64,000 nt of DNA from Gleimia hominis (GCF_002871945.2 NZ_CP126963.1:1612001-1676000), one strand, 5' to 3'. Counted from the first letter of the stretch, positions 54,041-62,975 are shown. Made by a program: numbers and translations. Notes: generated by a model not told the origin, from the letters alone.

Positions 54041-54961
54041 ATGTCTCATGATCATTCTCATTCACATGCGGGCGCTGCGGGAGTGCGGCCGTTAGCGATC
54101 GTTCTGACGCTCACCGCCACGGTGTTCGCTGCGGAGCTGGTGGGTGCGTGGTGGACCAGTTCGCTGGCGCTAGCTGCGGACGCTGGGCACATGTTTGTCG
54201 ATTCGATGGGCCTGGTGATCGCCCTGGTGGCCGCGGTTCTTTCACGCCGGCCCCGCAGTGATGAGTACACGTGGGGTTTTGTCCGTGTCGAAGCGGTTTC
54301 TGCTGCGTTTCAGGCGGGTATCCTCATGGTTGTTTGCGTGTGGGTGGCGTACGAAGCCATCACCCGGTTTTTCGAACCTGCGCACGTGTTGGCGCCGCAA
54401 ATGGCTGTTTTTGGGGTTGTTGGTTTGCTGGCGAACGCGGTGGGGTTAGTGATTTTGCTGTCGCATCGGGATCAGAGTTTAAATTTGCAGGCCGCTTTTC
54501 TTGAGGTTCTTAATGACGCCTTAGGTTCGATTGCTGTGCTGGTGGCAGCGGGCGTTATCTACTGGACGGGCTGGGCGGCTGCAGACCCGATTGCGTCGTT
54601 GATTATTGCGTGTCTGATGGGGCCGCGGGCTGCGCGGATGTTTGTGCGGGCGGTTAATGTGTTGCTTGAGAAAACTCCGGAGGGTTTGGATTTGCAGCAG
54701 GTGCGGGAGCATATGATGCGCATTGAGCATGTGATTGATGTGCACGATATGCATGGGTCCACGGTTTCGACGGGGTTGGTGGCACTCACTGCGCACGTGA
54801 CGGTGGATCCGCGTTGCTACCGGGATGGTTGTGGGCCAGATGTGTTGCATAAGCTGCAGGATTGTTTAGCGGAGCATTTTCCCGTTGCGGTGGAGCACTG
54901 CACGTTCCAGTTAGATACTCCTACACATCGGGATCATGAAACTCTGACGCACCACACTTAA
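54041..54961 (+). CDS. Cation diffusion facilitator (CzcD-like metal exporter)
   Basis: The 306-residue protein starts at ATG 54041 (MSHDHSHSHAG); an ATG at 54017 would add eight residues. An N-terminal His cluster, six helices, the metal sites ALAADAGHMFVDS and LEVLNDALGS, and a C-terminal cytoplasmic domain (VHDMHGSTVSTGLVALTAHV) are seen. The HxxxD-type pattern suggests Zn or related metals. It exports divalent metal by proton exchange. It follows csoR by 75 bp. Confidence 0.9.
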   Translation: MSHDHSHSHAGAAGVRPLAIVLTLTATVFAAELVGAWWTSSLALAADAGHMFVDSMGLVIALVAAVLSRRPRSDEYTWGFVRVEAVSAAFQAGILMVVCVWVAYEAITRFFEPAHVLAPQMAVFGVVGLLANAVGLVILLSHRDQSLNLQAAFLEVLNDALGSIAVLVAAGVIYWTGWAAADPIASLIIACLMGPRAARMFVRAVNVLLEKTPEGLDLQQVREHMMRIEHVIDVHDMHGSTVSTGLVALTAHVTVDPRCYRDGCGPDVLHKLQDCLAEHFPVAVEHCTFQLDTPTHRDHETLTHHT

Positions 54962-54970
54962 GTAGCAAGT

Positions 54971-55987
54971 TTAGGACCTGTTGCCGTCCACCTGGGCAGT
55001 GCTTCCACTCTTGTAGATTTTTCCTTCTCGAGCGAAGTCGGTGCTTTCGGCAGGGTTTGGATGCACACTTGAATGCGGTGCTTCCGGCAGGGATTGGACA
55101 CATACTGTGCACCGGCCGGGGCTGCTCATAGCTTGGAGGGTCACGGCGGCGCGGCCATGCGTGTTAATTTCCATGAGGCCTTCTAGAACTCCCTGGTGAA
55201 TCGCACACACCAGCGGCATCTGGTTGCGTTCCTGTTTCCCACTGCCACTCGCGCTGCGTGCCGGCCCGATCTGCCCGCGGATCGGGCAGTGCCGAAGCTC
55301 GATCACACCGGGCTGCTGACCCATTGTGGCTGCGTACCCTAGGGATGAGAGAAACATCCGCAGTTGAGTAACACACTGATTTAAGTTCAGCTCGCTGCCC
55401 TCACCTGGCCGCGTGGATACGGAAGCGTCCGCCCCAGTCTGCGCAGGCTTCTTAACCGAATCGCCCACCCCTCCGGCCTGGGCAGATTTCTTTCCTGAGC
55501 CGTCCACTCCCCCAGTCTGCGCAGGCTTCTTAACGGAATCATCTGCGCTGCGCTGTGTTGGTTCAAAGGTTGCGGCTGGTTCTGCTTTCGCAACTCGGTG
55601 TGCCCACCGGTGTCCTACGGATCGGGCGGCGGCGTACGGGTCTGTGCTCGTGTCTTGCAGGTAGTCGGCAACGGCAGCGCACATGGTGGCGAACTGCATT
55701 GCGAAACCATCTAGCGAGGCGGGAGCCACGGCCTCATACACCCAAGATGGACGGCCCCGACCCGTTGGATTTTGCCGTGACCGGACCACTAACCCGTTTT
55801 CAACTAGCGCGTTCAACGTGTCGCGAACTGAGTTCGGGTGCACGCCCTGAATCTTAGCGATCCGCGCTACGGTGAGTGGTTCCACCGCGTCGGACAGTGC
55901 GGTGAGGGTAGCGTTTTGCGCGGGGCTCAGCGCCGCCACATTCCCCAGGATCTCCCCCAGGTCCCCTACCTGCGTTTTCTCTTCCAC
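54971..55987 (-). CDS. COG2345-like transcriptional regulator with Cys-rich C-domain and tandem repeats
   Basis: The protein has 338 residues. A winged helix at about 20-85 (LTVARIAKIQGVHPNSVRDTLNALVENGLV; GRGRPSWVYE) is followed by the C-terminal domain LRHCPIRG..., PLVCAIHQGVLEGLM and SPGRCTVCV, a Cys pattern like SufR-type Fe-S regulators of this family. Between them (about 145-200) lies a repeat of a 13-residue unit (KKPAQTGGVDGSG), absent in typical members. It is convergent to the CDF exporter (9-nt gap). An Fe-S or metal-sensing role is inferred. Confidence 0.75.
   Translation of the reverse strand: MEEKTQVGDLGEILGNVAALSPAQNATLTALSDAVEPLTVARIAKIQGVHPNSVRDTLNALVENGLVVRSRQNPTGRGRPSWVYEAVAPASLDGFAMQFATMCAAVADYLQDTSTDPYAAARSVGHRWAHRVAKAEPAATFEPTQRSADDSVKKPAQTGGVDGSGKKSAQAGGVGDSVKKPAQTGADASVSTRPGEGSELNLNQCVTQLRMFLSSLGYAATMGQQPGVIELRHCPIRGQIGPARSASGSGKQERNQMPLVCAIHQGVLEGLMEINTHGRAAVTLQAMSSPGRCTVCVQSLPEAPHSSVHPNPAESTDFAREGKIYKSGSTAQVDGNRS
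55432..55540 (-). repeat. 39-bp tandem repeat inside the regulator gene
   Basis: A 31-base stretch starting CCCCAGTCTGCGCAGGCTTC at 55432 recurs at 55510 with one change, 78 bp away; a diverged copy lies between, giving a 39-bp (13-codon) unit about 2.8 times. Confidence 0.9.
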
Positions 55988-56069
55988 TGCCGTCTCTTCT
56001 CACGCCGCGTATCGAACGTTCTTGACCCCGTATTCCAGCTACTGTTATTTGAGCTACCGTTTCCGCACA

Positions 56070-56099
56070 GTCCCCACGGCACTTTTGCACCGTGGGGAC
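56070..56099 (-). terminator. Hairpin downstream of the 611-residue membrane-protein gene
   Basis: GTCCCCACGG and CCGTGGGGAC (10-bp arms) lie 30 bp past the stop at 56129. No strong U-tract follows. Confidence 0.65.
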
Positions 56100-56128
56100 G
56101 TTACGCGTTTCAGTATCTGGTATCTAAT

Positions 56129-57964
56129 TTACCGTTCATCACCAGAATCTGGCTCCTCAAACGGGGGTTGATCTGTACCATAATTACCCAGATCATTCTT
56201 CCCCTGAGGCGCTTGCTCGCCTTGCCACCCCTGCTTTCCTTGCGAGTTGTGCTCACCTTGCGGATTCTGCTTCTCTTGAGGCGCTTGCGCACCTTGCGAA
56301 TCCTGAGACGCTTGTGTTTGCCACGGTGCGGGTTTGTGTGGCGGGCGTGCGAAACGGTTTTTCACTGATTCAAACTTACGTTGCAGTTCGTCCGTTCGGG
56401 GCAGCCCGGCTACCACTAGATCAGTTTCACTAAATGTGTGGAAGAACCGGCCGGTGGGCCTGGTGACTATGCGGGCAAACAGGTTCGAGACGAATGAGAA
56501 GTTCCGGATCAACCACGGCACTCCCCAGCTTTGCACTGCGAAAATAACTGCTGCGTAAATAGCGAGGATCAAAACCGCGGAGGCACTGAGCTTGAACGAG
56601 ATCGCCCCAATATTCAGCAGCTCTGTGGCCAGTGTTGGCATACCGTCCAGTACGAAGCTGAAGGTTAGTACCGCCAGGATGCCTCCCACTGCGAACACGG
56701 CGATGTCAGTTAGGTAGCTCTTCCATGATGTGTCGAAACCTCGTAGTCGCGTACGCACGTATATTGTGACTGCAATAAACACTAGAAGGATCACAATCAG
56801 GATCAGCGTCAGCGTGGGCGACAAGCCCCAGATGCTGGCGTACTGCATATCCCCATCGGTTTTAGTAACAGCCGTTCCGAGTATTAACGCGGGCGCGGCG
56901 AGAAGTAGGTTCACAAACAGTAAGACCGTGGCGGCGATGAGCGCAATGTAGCTTTCGCCAGATTCGCCTGCAATTATGGCGCTGCCCAGAATCAACACGA
57001 ACAAGGTCACAATAACCACCAGGGAGCTCATGAGGTACGTGCCGACAGCGGGTTTGCAGTAACGCCATGCGCGCACCACCTTGTTTGGGCCGGGCGCATC
57101 CTTCAGTCCCGTCTTCGAACCCACGCGTATGACGGTGACTGCCGCGATAATCAGTAACCAGAACAGTGGGCGTCCGTAGTCGGGATGGAAGGTGGTAGTG
57201 GAGTCTAGTGAGCTGCCAATCAGCTGCAAAATGGCGTATATCAAGTACGCGCTGAGCCAGGTGGAAACAATAGCTGTTCCGACTTGCGCAGTTTTTTCAA
57301 GAGGATCGCGCGAAACCACGCGTTTTCCCACTGCTGCGGCACAGAAGAACGCCACCGCAGTGAAGGTAACTAGAAATACTTGCACGGTTGCGGTGGACTG
57401 CATGCTCGCGCCAAAACTTTCAAGTAGCCCAGTCGGATCAATGTTGCTGGGCACCAATTCGGCACCAAGTTTGCCACCAAACACGAAGTTGAGTAACAGA
57501 AGTGCGCCTCCGAAGTAAGTGGACGCACTCGGAGGATTATCACTGGCGAAACTAAACGCCACAAGCACAAGCAAGACCACCAGGGGCGCTAGCACCAGGG
57601 TCAAGCCGATCAGCGTCCCGGCTTTGAAACTGCCACCCAGATCCGTGTTCTGCGCGTTGTGCGATTGCTGCGCCTGGAACCCGGCTTGTTGCCACGGATT
57701 GTTTTGCTGTGCCGCATTCTGCGCACCGGCTTCCACTTGCTGCGCTTCATTTTTCACCGCGCCGGCGTCAGGTTCCATGTGCTCTCGGCTGGTTTCGACC
57801 CGCTCATCTCTGGTTTCCGCGTGCGAAGGCCGAATCTCTGCTTCCTGATCGCTACGCTCCGCGTGTTTTGGTCGGCTCGGTGGCGGTGGGGGTGGTGGGG
57901 CGGGTTCCGCATCCCGGTTCGATGCATTGTCGAAGGGGTGCTCTTGCGAATTCTCCTCAGTCAT
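56129..57964 (-). CDS. Unknown multispanning membrane protein with disordered ends
   Basis: The protein has 611 residues. The N-terminal 115 residues are disordered: a Pro run (APPPPPPPSRP), then Glu/Ala/Gln-rich sequence. About 11-12 hydrophobic helices follow (115-500), then a cytoplasmic tail with a six-residue Gln-Gly repeat (QGAQAP, QEKQNP, QGEHNS, QGKQGW, QGEQAP). I do not recognise the family. Pro-rich ends are common in actinobacterial envelope and division proteins. It lies 73 bp after the mobA-like gene. Confidence 0.65.
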   Translation of the reverse strand: MTEENSQEHPFDNASNRDAEPAPPPPPPPSRPKHAERSDQEAEIRPSHAETRDERVETSREHMEPDAGAVKNEAQQVEAGAQNAAQQNNPWQQAGFQAQQSHNAQNTDLGGSFKAGTLIGLTLVLAPLVVLLVLVAFSFASDNPPSASTYFGGALLLLNFVFGGKLGAELVPSNIDPTGLLESFGASMQSTATVQVFLVTFTAVAFFCAAAVGKRVVSRDPLEKTAQVGTAIVSTWLSAYLIYAILQLIGSSLDSTTTFHPDYGRPLFWLLIIAAVTVIRVGSKTGLKDAPGPNKVVRAWRYCKPAVGTYLMSSLVVIVTLFVLILGSAIIAGESGESYIALIAATVLLFVNLLLAAPALILGTAVTKTDGDMQYASIWGLSPTLTLILIVILLVFIAVTIYVRTRLRGFDTSWKSYLTDIAVFAVGGILAVLTFSFVLDGMPTLATELLNIGAISFKLSASAVLILAIYAAVIFAVQSWGVPWLIRNFSFVSNLFARIVTRPTGRFFHTFSETDLVVAGLPRTDELQRKFESVKNRFARPPHKPAPWQTQASQDSQGAQAPQEKQNPQGEHNSQGKQGWQGEQAPQGKNDLGNYGTDQPPFEEPDSGDER

Positions 57965-58037
57965 ACTTCTACTCCACTTTCACGAAAACTCGGTTCAATC
58001 AGTATAAAGGCTCACCCAGAAGCAACCTTACCTAGCT

Positions 58038-58706
58038 TCAGGTCACTGTTTCACTCGTGTTCACCACTGAATCGTTTCCGCCCAGCACTTTTCCGCTGCT
58101 TGAGCACTCTTCAGCGCGCCCGTAATCTTCCCACGTGTCAATATCCATTTGCGCGTCGTCGTCAAGCTCCAGCGTGCGCAGCCGCATGGGGGCAACGAAC
58201 CGTTTTACAGATACGTTCCGCACTTGCCCACCTCGTTTTTCAATTTCTTTCTTGAGGGACTGCGTGCGGTATGCCGCCAGTAGGTGCTGCGCATAGTTGC
58301 CGGTTCCTATGGCGCAAACACCGTCGGCAGTGCACGCGTGGAGTGCGTCAATTAGCTGGGTTGCGAGTTGGGCGGAGAACGGGGCGTCGCACGTGGTTAC
58401 AAAAACGGCTTCGCAGTTATTTAGAGCCTTTAACCCCACGGCGAGCCCGGCTAAGGGTCCGCCGTGTGGCGGGTTTTCTAGTGCGCGTTGAACTCCTGGG
58501 GGTACGTCTACGTTTTCGGGGGCTATTACAGCAATGTTGGGGGCGGTGAATCCGGATTTGAGGAGCCCGTCGAGCACGTGGTCGAGGAGTCGTTTTTGCG
58601 CTAGTTTCAGGTTTGGTTTTGACTGTCCTCCAAGGCGGCGGCCGGTTCCGCCGGCGAGTACGATCGCTCCCACTTGTGTACTGGGCCATCCGGGTTGTTT
58701 CCGCAT
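58038..58706 (-). CDS. MobA-like nucleotidyltransferase
   Basis: The 222-residue protein has the NTP-transferase start VGAIVLAGGTGRRLGGQSKP, NPPHGGPLAGLAVGL and TTCDAPF with the metal Asp, and an NxxTWED-like DIDTWEDYGRAEE. These fit molybdenum-cofactor guanylyltransferase MobA. No other molybdopterin genes are in the window, so the role is inferred from family only. The tail after about 200 is Ser/Gly-rich. Confidence 0.8.
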   Translation of the reverse strand: MRKQPGWPSTQVGAIVLAGGTGRRLGGQSKPNLKLAQKRLLDHVLDGLLKSGFTAPNIAVIAPENVDVPPGVQRALENPPHGGPLAGLAVGLKALNNCEAVFVTTCDAPFSAQLATQLIDALHACTADGVCAIGTGNYAQHLLAAYRTQSLKKEIEKRGGQVRNVSVKRFVAPMRLRTLELDDDAQMDIDTWEDYGRAEECSSSGKVLGGNDSVVNTSETVT

Positions 58707-58797
58707 CGTGGCTCCGTTCGGTGTTTAGGGCGTGCGTCAGCGGCAGGTCCCTGTTGGGGGTCCGCAGTTATGTTTGCCATAGCGTAAGTACGTGTTC

Positions 58798-58828
58798 AGA
58801 GGGCGCACCTATTGTAGATGCGCCCTCT
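58798..58828 (-). terminator. Terminator of the Asp23/AmaP operon
   Basis: AGAGGGCGCA and TGCGCCCTCT (10-bp arms, 11-nt loop) lie 57 bp beyond the amaP stop. Confidence 0.75.
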
Positions 58829-58884
58829 GGTTTCACGCTATCTCACCTGCTTTATCCAGGTGGGAAGTGCGTTTAGTTATTTGG

Positions 58885-59490
58885 TTACTGCACGCGTTCT
58901 GCGCTGCGTCCGATTGAACGCCAGTCGCTTTGGATCCGCACGCATATCGGTGGTTCGGTTCCGAGTACGGAATCGAGTTTTTGTATCGCTCGTGTCACGT
59001 CGGCACGCACCTGTTCGGGTGGCGCGCCTTTGTGGGTGGATACGCGCAGGAGGATCGAGTCGTCTCCTTTCACGTTGTAGGCTTGTGCGCCTACTCCCAC
59101 TATCCACTGGTTGTCTTCCAGCTCGTGGTGCACGATGTCGCGTACAAAACCGATGTTTGTGCGGGTTCGGCCCTCAGTGTTTTCGGACTGTTGCCGGCCG
59201 ACGCGGCGGGATTTGCCGCCACCTTGACCGAAAATCGCAGTCAGCATAAGGATCACTATGATCACGGCGATAGCCACTGCGGCTACTCCTATCCAGGAGG
59301 TGTTCGCGTTGATTATCGTTTGTTCGTGAATGCTAGCGATCCATTCAGTTGACGTTTGAATGGTGTCTTCCCACATTTTGAGGGCTTGGTCCATCGCAAA
59401 CGTGAGGATCAGTGCAACGCTGATGGCGAGCATTATTAAACCAACGATTCCGAGGAATAGCCGGTTCAGTGTTCTGGGGTAGTGCCTCAT
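58885..59490 (-). CDS. amaP: AmaP-like alkaline-shock membrane anchor
   Basis: The 201-residue protein has two membrane helices (about 10-30 and 65-87) with an extracytoplasmic loop, then a soluble domain with SILLRVSTHKGAPPEQVR. This is the architecture of AmaP, which anchors Asp23 proteins at the membrane. Its ATG shares one base with the upstream stop (TAATG). Last gene of a five-gene operon. Confidence 0.8.
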   Translation of the reverse strand: MRHYPRTLNRLFLGIVGLIMLAISVALILTFAMDQALKMWEDTIQTSTEWIASIHEQTIINANTSWIGVAAVAIAVIIVILMLTAIFGQGGGKSRRVGRQQSENTEGRTRTNIGFVRDIVHHELEDNQWIVGVGAQAYNVKGDDSILLRVSTHKGAPPEQVRADVTRAIQKLDSVLGTEPPICVRIQSDWRSIGRSAERVQ

Positions 59491-60068
59491 TAGTTCGGTA
59501 CCCTCCCTCGCTCGTTTATCCGCACGGTTGCGTTCACTTGTTCAGCGAATCCGAGTGATTCGATTTGTTTCTGGACGGCACTTTGAATCGCTTGCTTATC
59601 TACTGCTTGCCCAGAAGTGGGGGTTACGGTTACTTCCGCGGTGCGGGCGGAGAGTCGGGTGGTTACTTGCCCGGCTGGTAGCCCTGCCACTTCACGTGCA
59701 GTTTTCGATAGCGCGGAGGCGATTACCCTGTCGTCTACCACAAATGCTGTTCGCTGGTCATTTAACCCGTGCCAGTCGAGGCGTCCGGGTTTCAGAGCAA
59801 CGATGATCAGGAAGAGCCCAATCAGCGCGGCGATAACAGCAACTGTGATGATCGCTGCTGGAGCGCCGTAACTACCTGGGTTTTTAATGGCCTCAGCCAT
59901 TTGTGGTGGGGATGCCAGTAGTGGTTTTGTGTTCGCCATGTAGAGAATGGTTTCTACAGCTAACCAAGTTGCCAGCACCCCGACAATGAGGGCTACTACG
60001 CCTGTTAGTACTGCTCGTGGGGAGTGCGTTTCACGACGAATCATGTAGTTGACATGCCGGTTATTCAT
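59490..60068 (-). CDS. DUF6286-like membrane protein of the Asp23 operon
   Basis: The 192-residue protein starts at ATG 60068 (MNNRHVNYMIRRETHSP), AAAGGAGG upstream and ATGA overlap with the preceding Asp23 gene. Two helices (about 18-42 and 70-92) are followed by a domain ending VRINERGRVPN. The order next to Asp23 and AmaP is typical of actinobacterial envelope-stress operons. Its exact function is unknown. Confidence 0.75.
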   Translation of the reverse strand: MNNRHVNYMIRRETHSPRAVLTGVVALIVGVLATWLAVETILYMANTKPLLASPPQMAEAIKNPGSYGAPAAIITVAVIAALIGLFLIIVALKPGRLDWHGLNDQRTAFVVDDRVIASALSKTAREVAGLPAGQVTTRLSARTAEVTVTPTSGQAVDKQAIQSAVQKQIESLGFAEQVNATVRINERGRVPN

Positions 60069-60406
60069 CGCACCCTCCTTTTCGGCTTGTTGTCCGCCCA
60101 CACGCCGTTGATGTCGACGTTGATCGCACCCACCGCGTGGCCACCAGTGTGGTCCACCGCGGTTTTCATCCGGGTGCGGGCCGCGTCTACTACCTCAAAA
60201 ATCGTGTTTGAACCAGCTGCGACATCGTCAACTTGATCGGCGCGGACGGGCGTTTGTATCTGCAGGCCCAGGCGAGAACCGTCGTCAACCAGGTTCACAG
60301 TGATTTGTGAGCTGGGGACGCGGAACTCTTTTTGGGCTGCAGCCAAAGCCACTGAGCGCAGTGCTTTCGCGCGGACAGTGGTGTGCCCTTTACTGGTCTT
60401 ATTCAC
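60065..60406 (-). CDS. Asp23/Gls24-like protein (short form)
   Basis: The 113-residue protein has an Asp23-like region (VRAKALRSVALAAAQKEFRVPSSQITVNLVDDG) and a Lys/Arg-rich tail. It is a diverged second Asp23 copy in the operon. It lies 8 nt after the small membrane gene. Confidence 0.7.
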   Translation of the reverse strand: MNKTSKGHTTVRAKALRSVALAAAQKEFRVPSSQITVNLVDDGSRLGLQIQTPVRADQVDDVAAGSNTIFEVVDAARTRMKTAVDHTGGHAVGAINVDINGVWADNKPKRRVR

Positions 60407-60414
60407 GCCGCCCC

Positions 60415-60612
60415 CTAATCGGACGTCGTTGATCGGTTACCCGCCAGCGAATCCGTAAGGTCGCGCACGTCAATGTCACCAGCTAGCACTTTACCAAGTA
60501 GTCCGCCCACTGCCATGAATACGACGGTGAGTAGGAAAGGCCAGAAACCCAGCACCACTGCGACGACCGCTAGGATGGCGCCGGCAAACATGCCTGCTTG
60601 AGTATGGTTCAC
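60415..60612 (-). CDS. DUF2273-like small membrane protein
   Basis: The 65-residue protein has two hydrophobic helices (AGAILAVVAVVLGFW, LLTVVFMAVGGLLGKVL) and a short acidic tail. Such proteins accompany Asp23 and AmaP in Gram-positive operons. It overlaps the upstream asp23 stop as ATGA (60609-60612). Confidence 0.8.
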   Translation of the reverse strand: MNHTQAGMFAGAILAVVAVVLGFWPFLLTVVFMAVGGLLGKVLAGDIDVRDLTDSLAGNRSTTSD

Positions 60613-61130
60613 TTTACGCGCTCACTTTTCTTTGGTTCGTCTTTTTTGTCGTCTTCTTCTTCGTCGTCCTTATCGTCCAACTCGGGAATGTAGACGTCTG
60701 CAACTTCAATGTTCACTTCGGTAACTTCCAGGCCAGCGATGTCCTGGATCCCGTCGATGATGTGTTTGCGAACCTTGTCCGCCACTTCGTACACGGGGTA
60801 CGGGTACTCAGTTACGATTGTGAGGTCAACAGCGGCCTGCTCTTCGCCTACCTCAACGGAGATGCCCTGCTTAATGTTCTCGTTTGCTCCCACTAGGTCG
60901 CGGGCGGAGCCGAGTGCGCGAGAGAACGCGCCACCTACGTCGTGCACACCCTCGATCTTGTGCACTGCCAAGCCAGCGATTTTTGCTACAACCTGATCAG
61001 CGATAGTGGTCTTACCATTCTTTTCCTGACCAATCTTTGGCGCTACCTCTTTGCCAGCCGGATCCTTCTTGGCAACGTCCTTAACTACCCCTCCGTTAGG
61101 GCCTGGTTTGACATCTTTTTTCTCAGACAT
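60609..61130 (-). CDS. Asp23/Gls24-family envelope-stress protein
   Basis: The 173-residue protein starts at ATG 61130 (MSEKKDVKPGPNGG). The Asp23 domain (about 45-140) reads IADQVVAKIAGLAVHKIEGVHDVGG and EVGEEQAAVDLTIVTEYPYPVYEVADKVR. The ends are charged and disordered, with an Asp/Glu/Lys-rich tail. It is the first gene of the operon; the family forms a cytoplasmic layer under the membrane tethered by AmaP. Confidence 0.9.
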   Translation of the reverse strand: MSEKKDVKPGPNGGVVKDVAKKDPAGKEVAPKIGQEKNGKTTIADQVVAKIAGLAVHKIEGVHDVGGAFSRALGSARDLVGANENIKQGISVEVGEEQAAVDLTIVTEYPYPVYEVADKVRKHIIDGIQDIAGLEVTEVNIEVADVYIPELDDKDDEEEDDKKDEPKKSERVK

Positions 61131-61445
61131 TTTCACTCCGAATCTCAATGGTTTCCGAGGTAACACATTGTGTGATACCCAGTACACTTTTAGCCTATCG
61201 CCTTTATTTAATAACTGCTACCCTAAGAGTCTTAACTTCGAGATTCTTGTGCTCTAAGCGGAAAACTTCCGCAAGTAACGCCCCCGGCCGCCTTTTCTTC
61301 CAAATCTTCACCATCGCTCCCTGCGTGTGTAAGAGCCATTCGGATTCAGAATATGGTCCTTATCTTCAGCGTTCCTCATATTAAATGCTCTTCATGTTCT
61401 ATGTTCTTCATATTCAAAAGGTCTGTTTCACAAGACCGTTCCCTA
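61131..61445. other. 315-bp AT-richer gap between divergent asp23 and the RluA-type gene end
   Basis: No gene is recognised. The part near 61131 must hold the promoter of the asp23 operon. GGTCT...AGACC (61420-61437) followed on the minus strand by TTTT may be a weak terminator for the RluA-type gene. Direct repeats of TTCAT/ATGTTCT lie at about 61391-61412. Confidence 0.4.
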
Positions 61446-62723
61446 TTATCCAGTAATAATTATTTTCTTTTTGCCTGAGGGATCCGCGAACCCTAAAGCA
61501 ATTGATCTAAGCGCTACCCCAGGGCCGCAGTCGGGTTCCTCATACGCATCAATTCGTTGCGAGGACCCGGGTTCCACTGGTTGCGAGGATCCGGGTTCCA
61601 CCCCATCACCTGGGCTGCAACCGCGTGCGTCAAGCCCGTAAAGTGGGTCGCCTTCTATCGGAGCTCCAAGAGCTGCGCAGTGCAGGCGAATCTGATGGGT
61701 GCGTCCAGTTATTGGAATCGCTAGGTACTGGGTAGATTTCTCCGCCCCAATTTGATCGTTCGGCATTTGCCCGTTCGACGCAGTCTCTTGCGAATTCACC
61801 CGGTACGGTGAAGTCGCCACTCCGGCCTCTCGCAACGACATAGCCCCCGTCTCAGTCGTGCGGTACGATGCAGTCTTTTGTGAACTCACTTGCGGTAGCG
61901 GTGCGAAAAGTGTTGTAGCGTTACTCGCTCCGGTACCTACCCGCATCCGCATGCGCTCTGGGTCGCGTTCAATGCGGCTCCGCACCTCCAGCCAATACGT
62001 ATCCAAAGCCAAATTCTCCCAAAACTTCTTGAAAGCACCAGCTTCGGTCAGGTCGCACAACACGGGGTACTTATGTCTAATCGTTTCAAAATCAACTGTG
62101 CGAACGGAAATCTGCGGGGCCTCCAAATCGAATGCGGGGGCACGCAGCGCGTAAGCCTTAGCGACTTGCCGAGTTTCAAACTGGCGTTGCAGCGCCGCCC
62201 GGGTAGAGGCCCGCGTTGAGCAAAGCACCAAACCAGAAGTCAATCGGTCTAACCGGTGGGCCGCCACAATCTGATCGTTGTGTTCTTGCCGGCGCAACGC
62301 CACAGTCAGTGACCTCGCCACGTATGCGCCACGCGGCATCGTGGCGATACCCGCTGGCTTATCTGCCACCAGCCACCCATCACCGCGCGCAACAACTGGG
62401 ATTTCAATGGGAGCACGCACTTCGTCCGCAATCGGCCGGTAAAGCCACACGCCCCGGGTTAGCACAGCTGCTGGTGCAGTAGCTGGGATCGGCTGCCCCC
62501 AGCGGTCGACAGCCCAGCCGCCCTCAAAAATCTGATCTAACTGGGTGGGCGACAAGGTGGGGTAACGCTGCGCGAACCAATCGCGAACACTACCTTCCAG
62601 CGGAATCTGGTGAGCGCGCGGATGCCACACGCGCGTAGGGTATACCCCGCGGTACGCAGGCGGAGTGCGCGTCATGTCCCTGCTTTCACTACTACTCGTA
62701 TTGTTTCTCTCTCTAGTACTCAT
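61446..62723 (-). CDS. RluA-family pseudouridine synthase with repeat insertions
   Basis: The 425-residue protein modifies U to pseudouridine in rRNA or tRNA. Catalytic Asp is in [31 protein letters not shown] and [25 protein letters not shown] complete the family core. Between them lies an insertion of about 60 residues with a repeat (SQKTAS... SQETASNGQ), and near the C-terminus an exact eight-residue duplication ([16 protein letters not shown]). The start is 62723 or an ATG at 62675. Specific site unknown. Confidence 0.88.
   Translation of the reverse strand: MSTRERNNTSSSESRDMTRTPPAYRGVYPTRVWHPRAHQIPLEGSVRDWFAQRYPTLSPTQLDQIFEGGWAVDRWGQPIPATAPAAVLTRGVWLYRPIADEVRAPIEIPVVARGDGWLVADKPAGIATMPRGAYVARSLTVALRRQEHNDQIVAAHRLDRLTSGLVLCSTRASTRAALQRQFETRQVAKAYALRAPAFDLEAPQISVRTVDFETIRHKYPVLCDLTEAGAFKKFWENLALDTYWLEVRSRIERDPERMRMRVGTGASNATTLFAPLPQVSSQKTASYRTTETGAMSLREAGVATSPYRVNSQETASNGQMPNDQIGAEKSTQYLAIPITGRTHQIRLHCAALGAPIEGDPLYGLDARGCSPGDGVEPGSSQPVEPGSSQRIDAYEEPDCGPGVALRSIALGFADPSGKKKIIITG
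61557..61604 (-). repeat. 24-bp exact tandem duplication in the RluA-type gene
   Basis: TTGCGAGGACCCGGGTTCCA and the following four bases (61557-61580) repeat at once at 61581-61604 with one change in the first 20 bases. A second repeat, GCAGTCTYTTGYGAAYTCAC, occurs at 61780 and 61870, 90 bp apart. Confidence 0.9.
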
Positions 62724-62773
62724 ATTGTTTCTTCAGCACCCGCACGATTAACAGTGGGATCGCGATGGAGTCA

Positions 62774-62851
62774 ACACCGACACATTAGCGGCAGATGCCA
62801 CACCGGCAGATTAGCAACAGATTCCACACCGGCAGATTAGCGGCAGATTAA
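62774..62851. repeat. Three 26-bp tandem repeats before the permease
   Basis: Units begin ACACCG at 62774, 62800 and 62826 and each runs 26 bp (core GGCAGATTAGC). Units 2 and 3 differ at two or three positions, unit 1 is more diverged. They lie between the divergent RluA-type gene and the permease, about 125 bp before the permease start. Confidence 0.9.
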
Positions 62852-62975
62852 TTGAATTGCGGCGAACTCAACACGCGATCATTGATTAAAACAGGCGTGG
62901 TACTTTGCAAATCTTTAGTGTGCGGGATACTTTGACCCTATACCGATTTTATCGTTGAAGCCTGAGGAATTATGC

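Noticed and set aside
62774..62851. CRISPR-like direct repeats
   Set aside because: The units are tandem with no unique spacers, and no cas genes are near. The same holds for 53533-53650.
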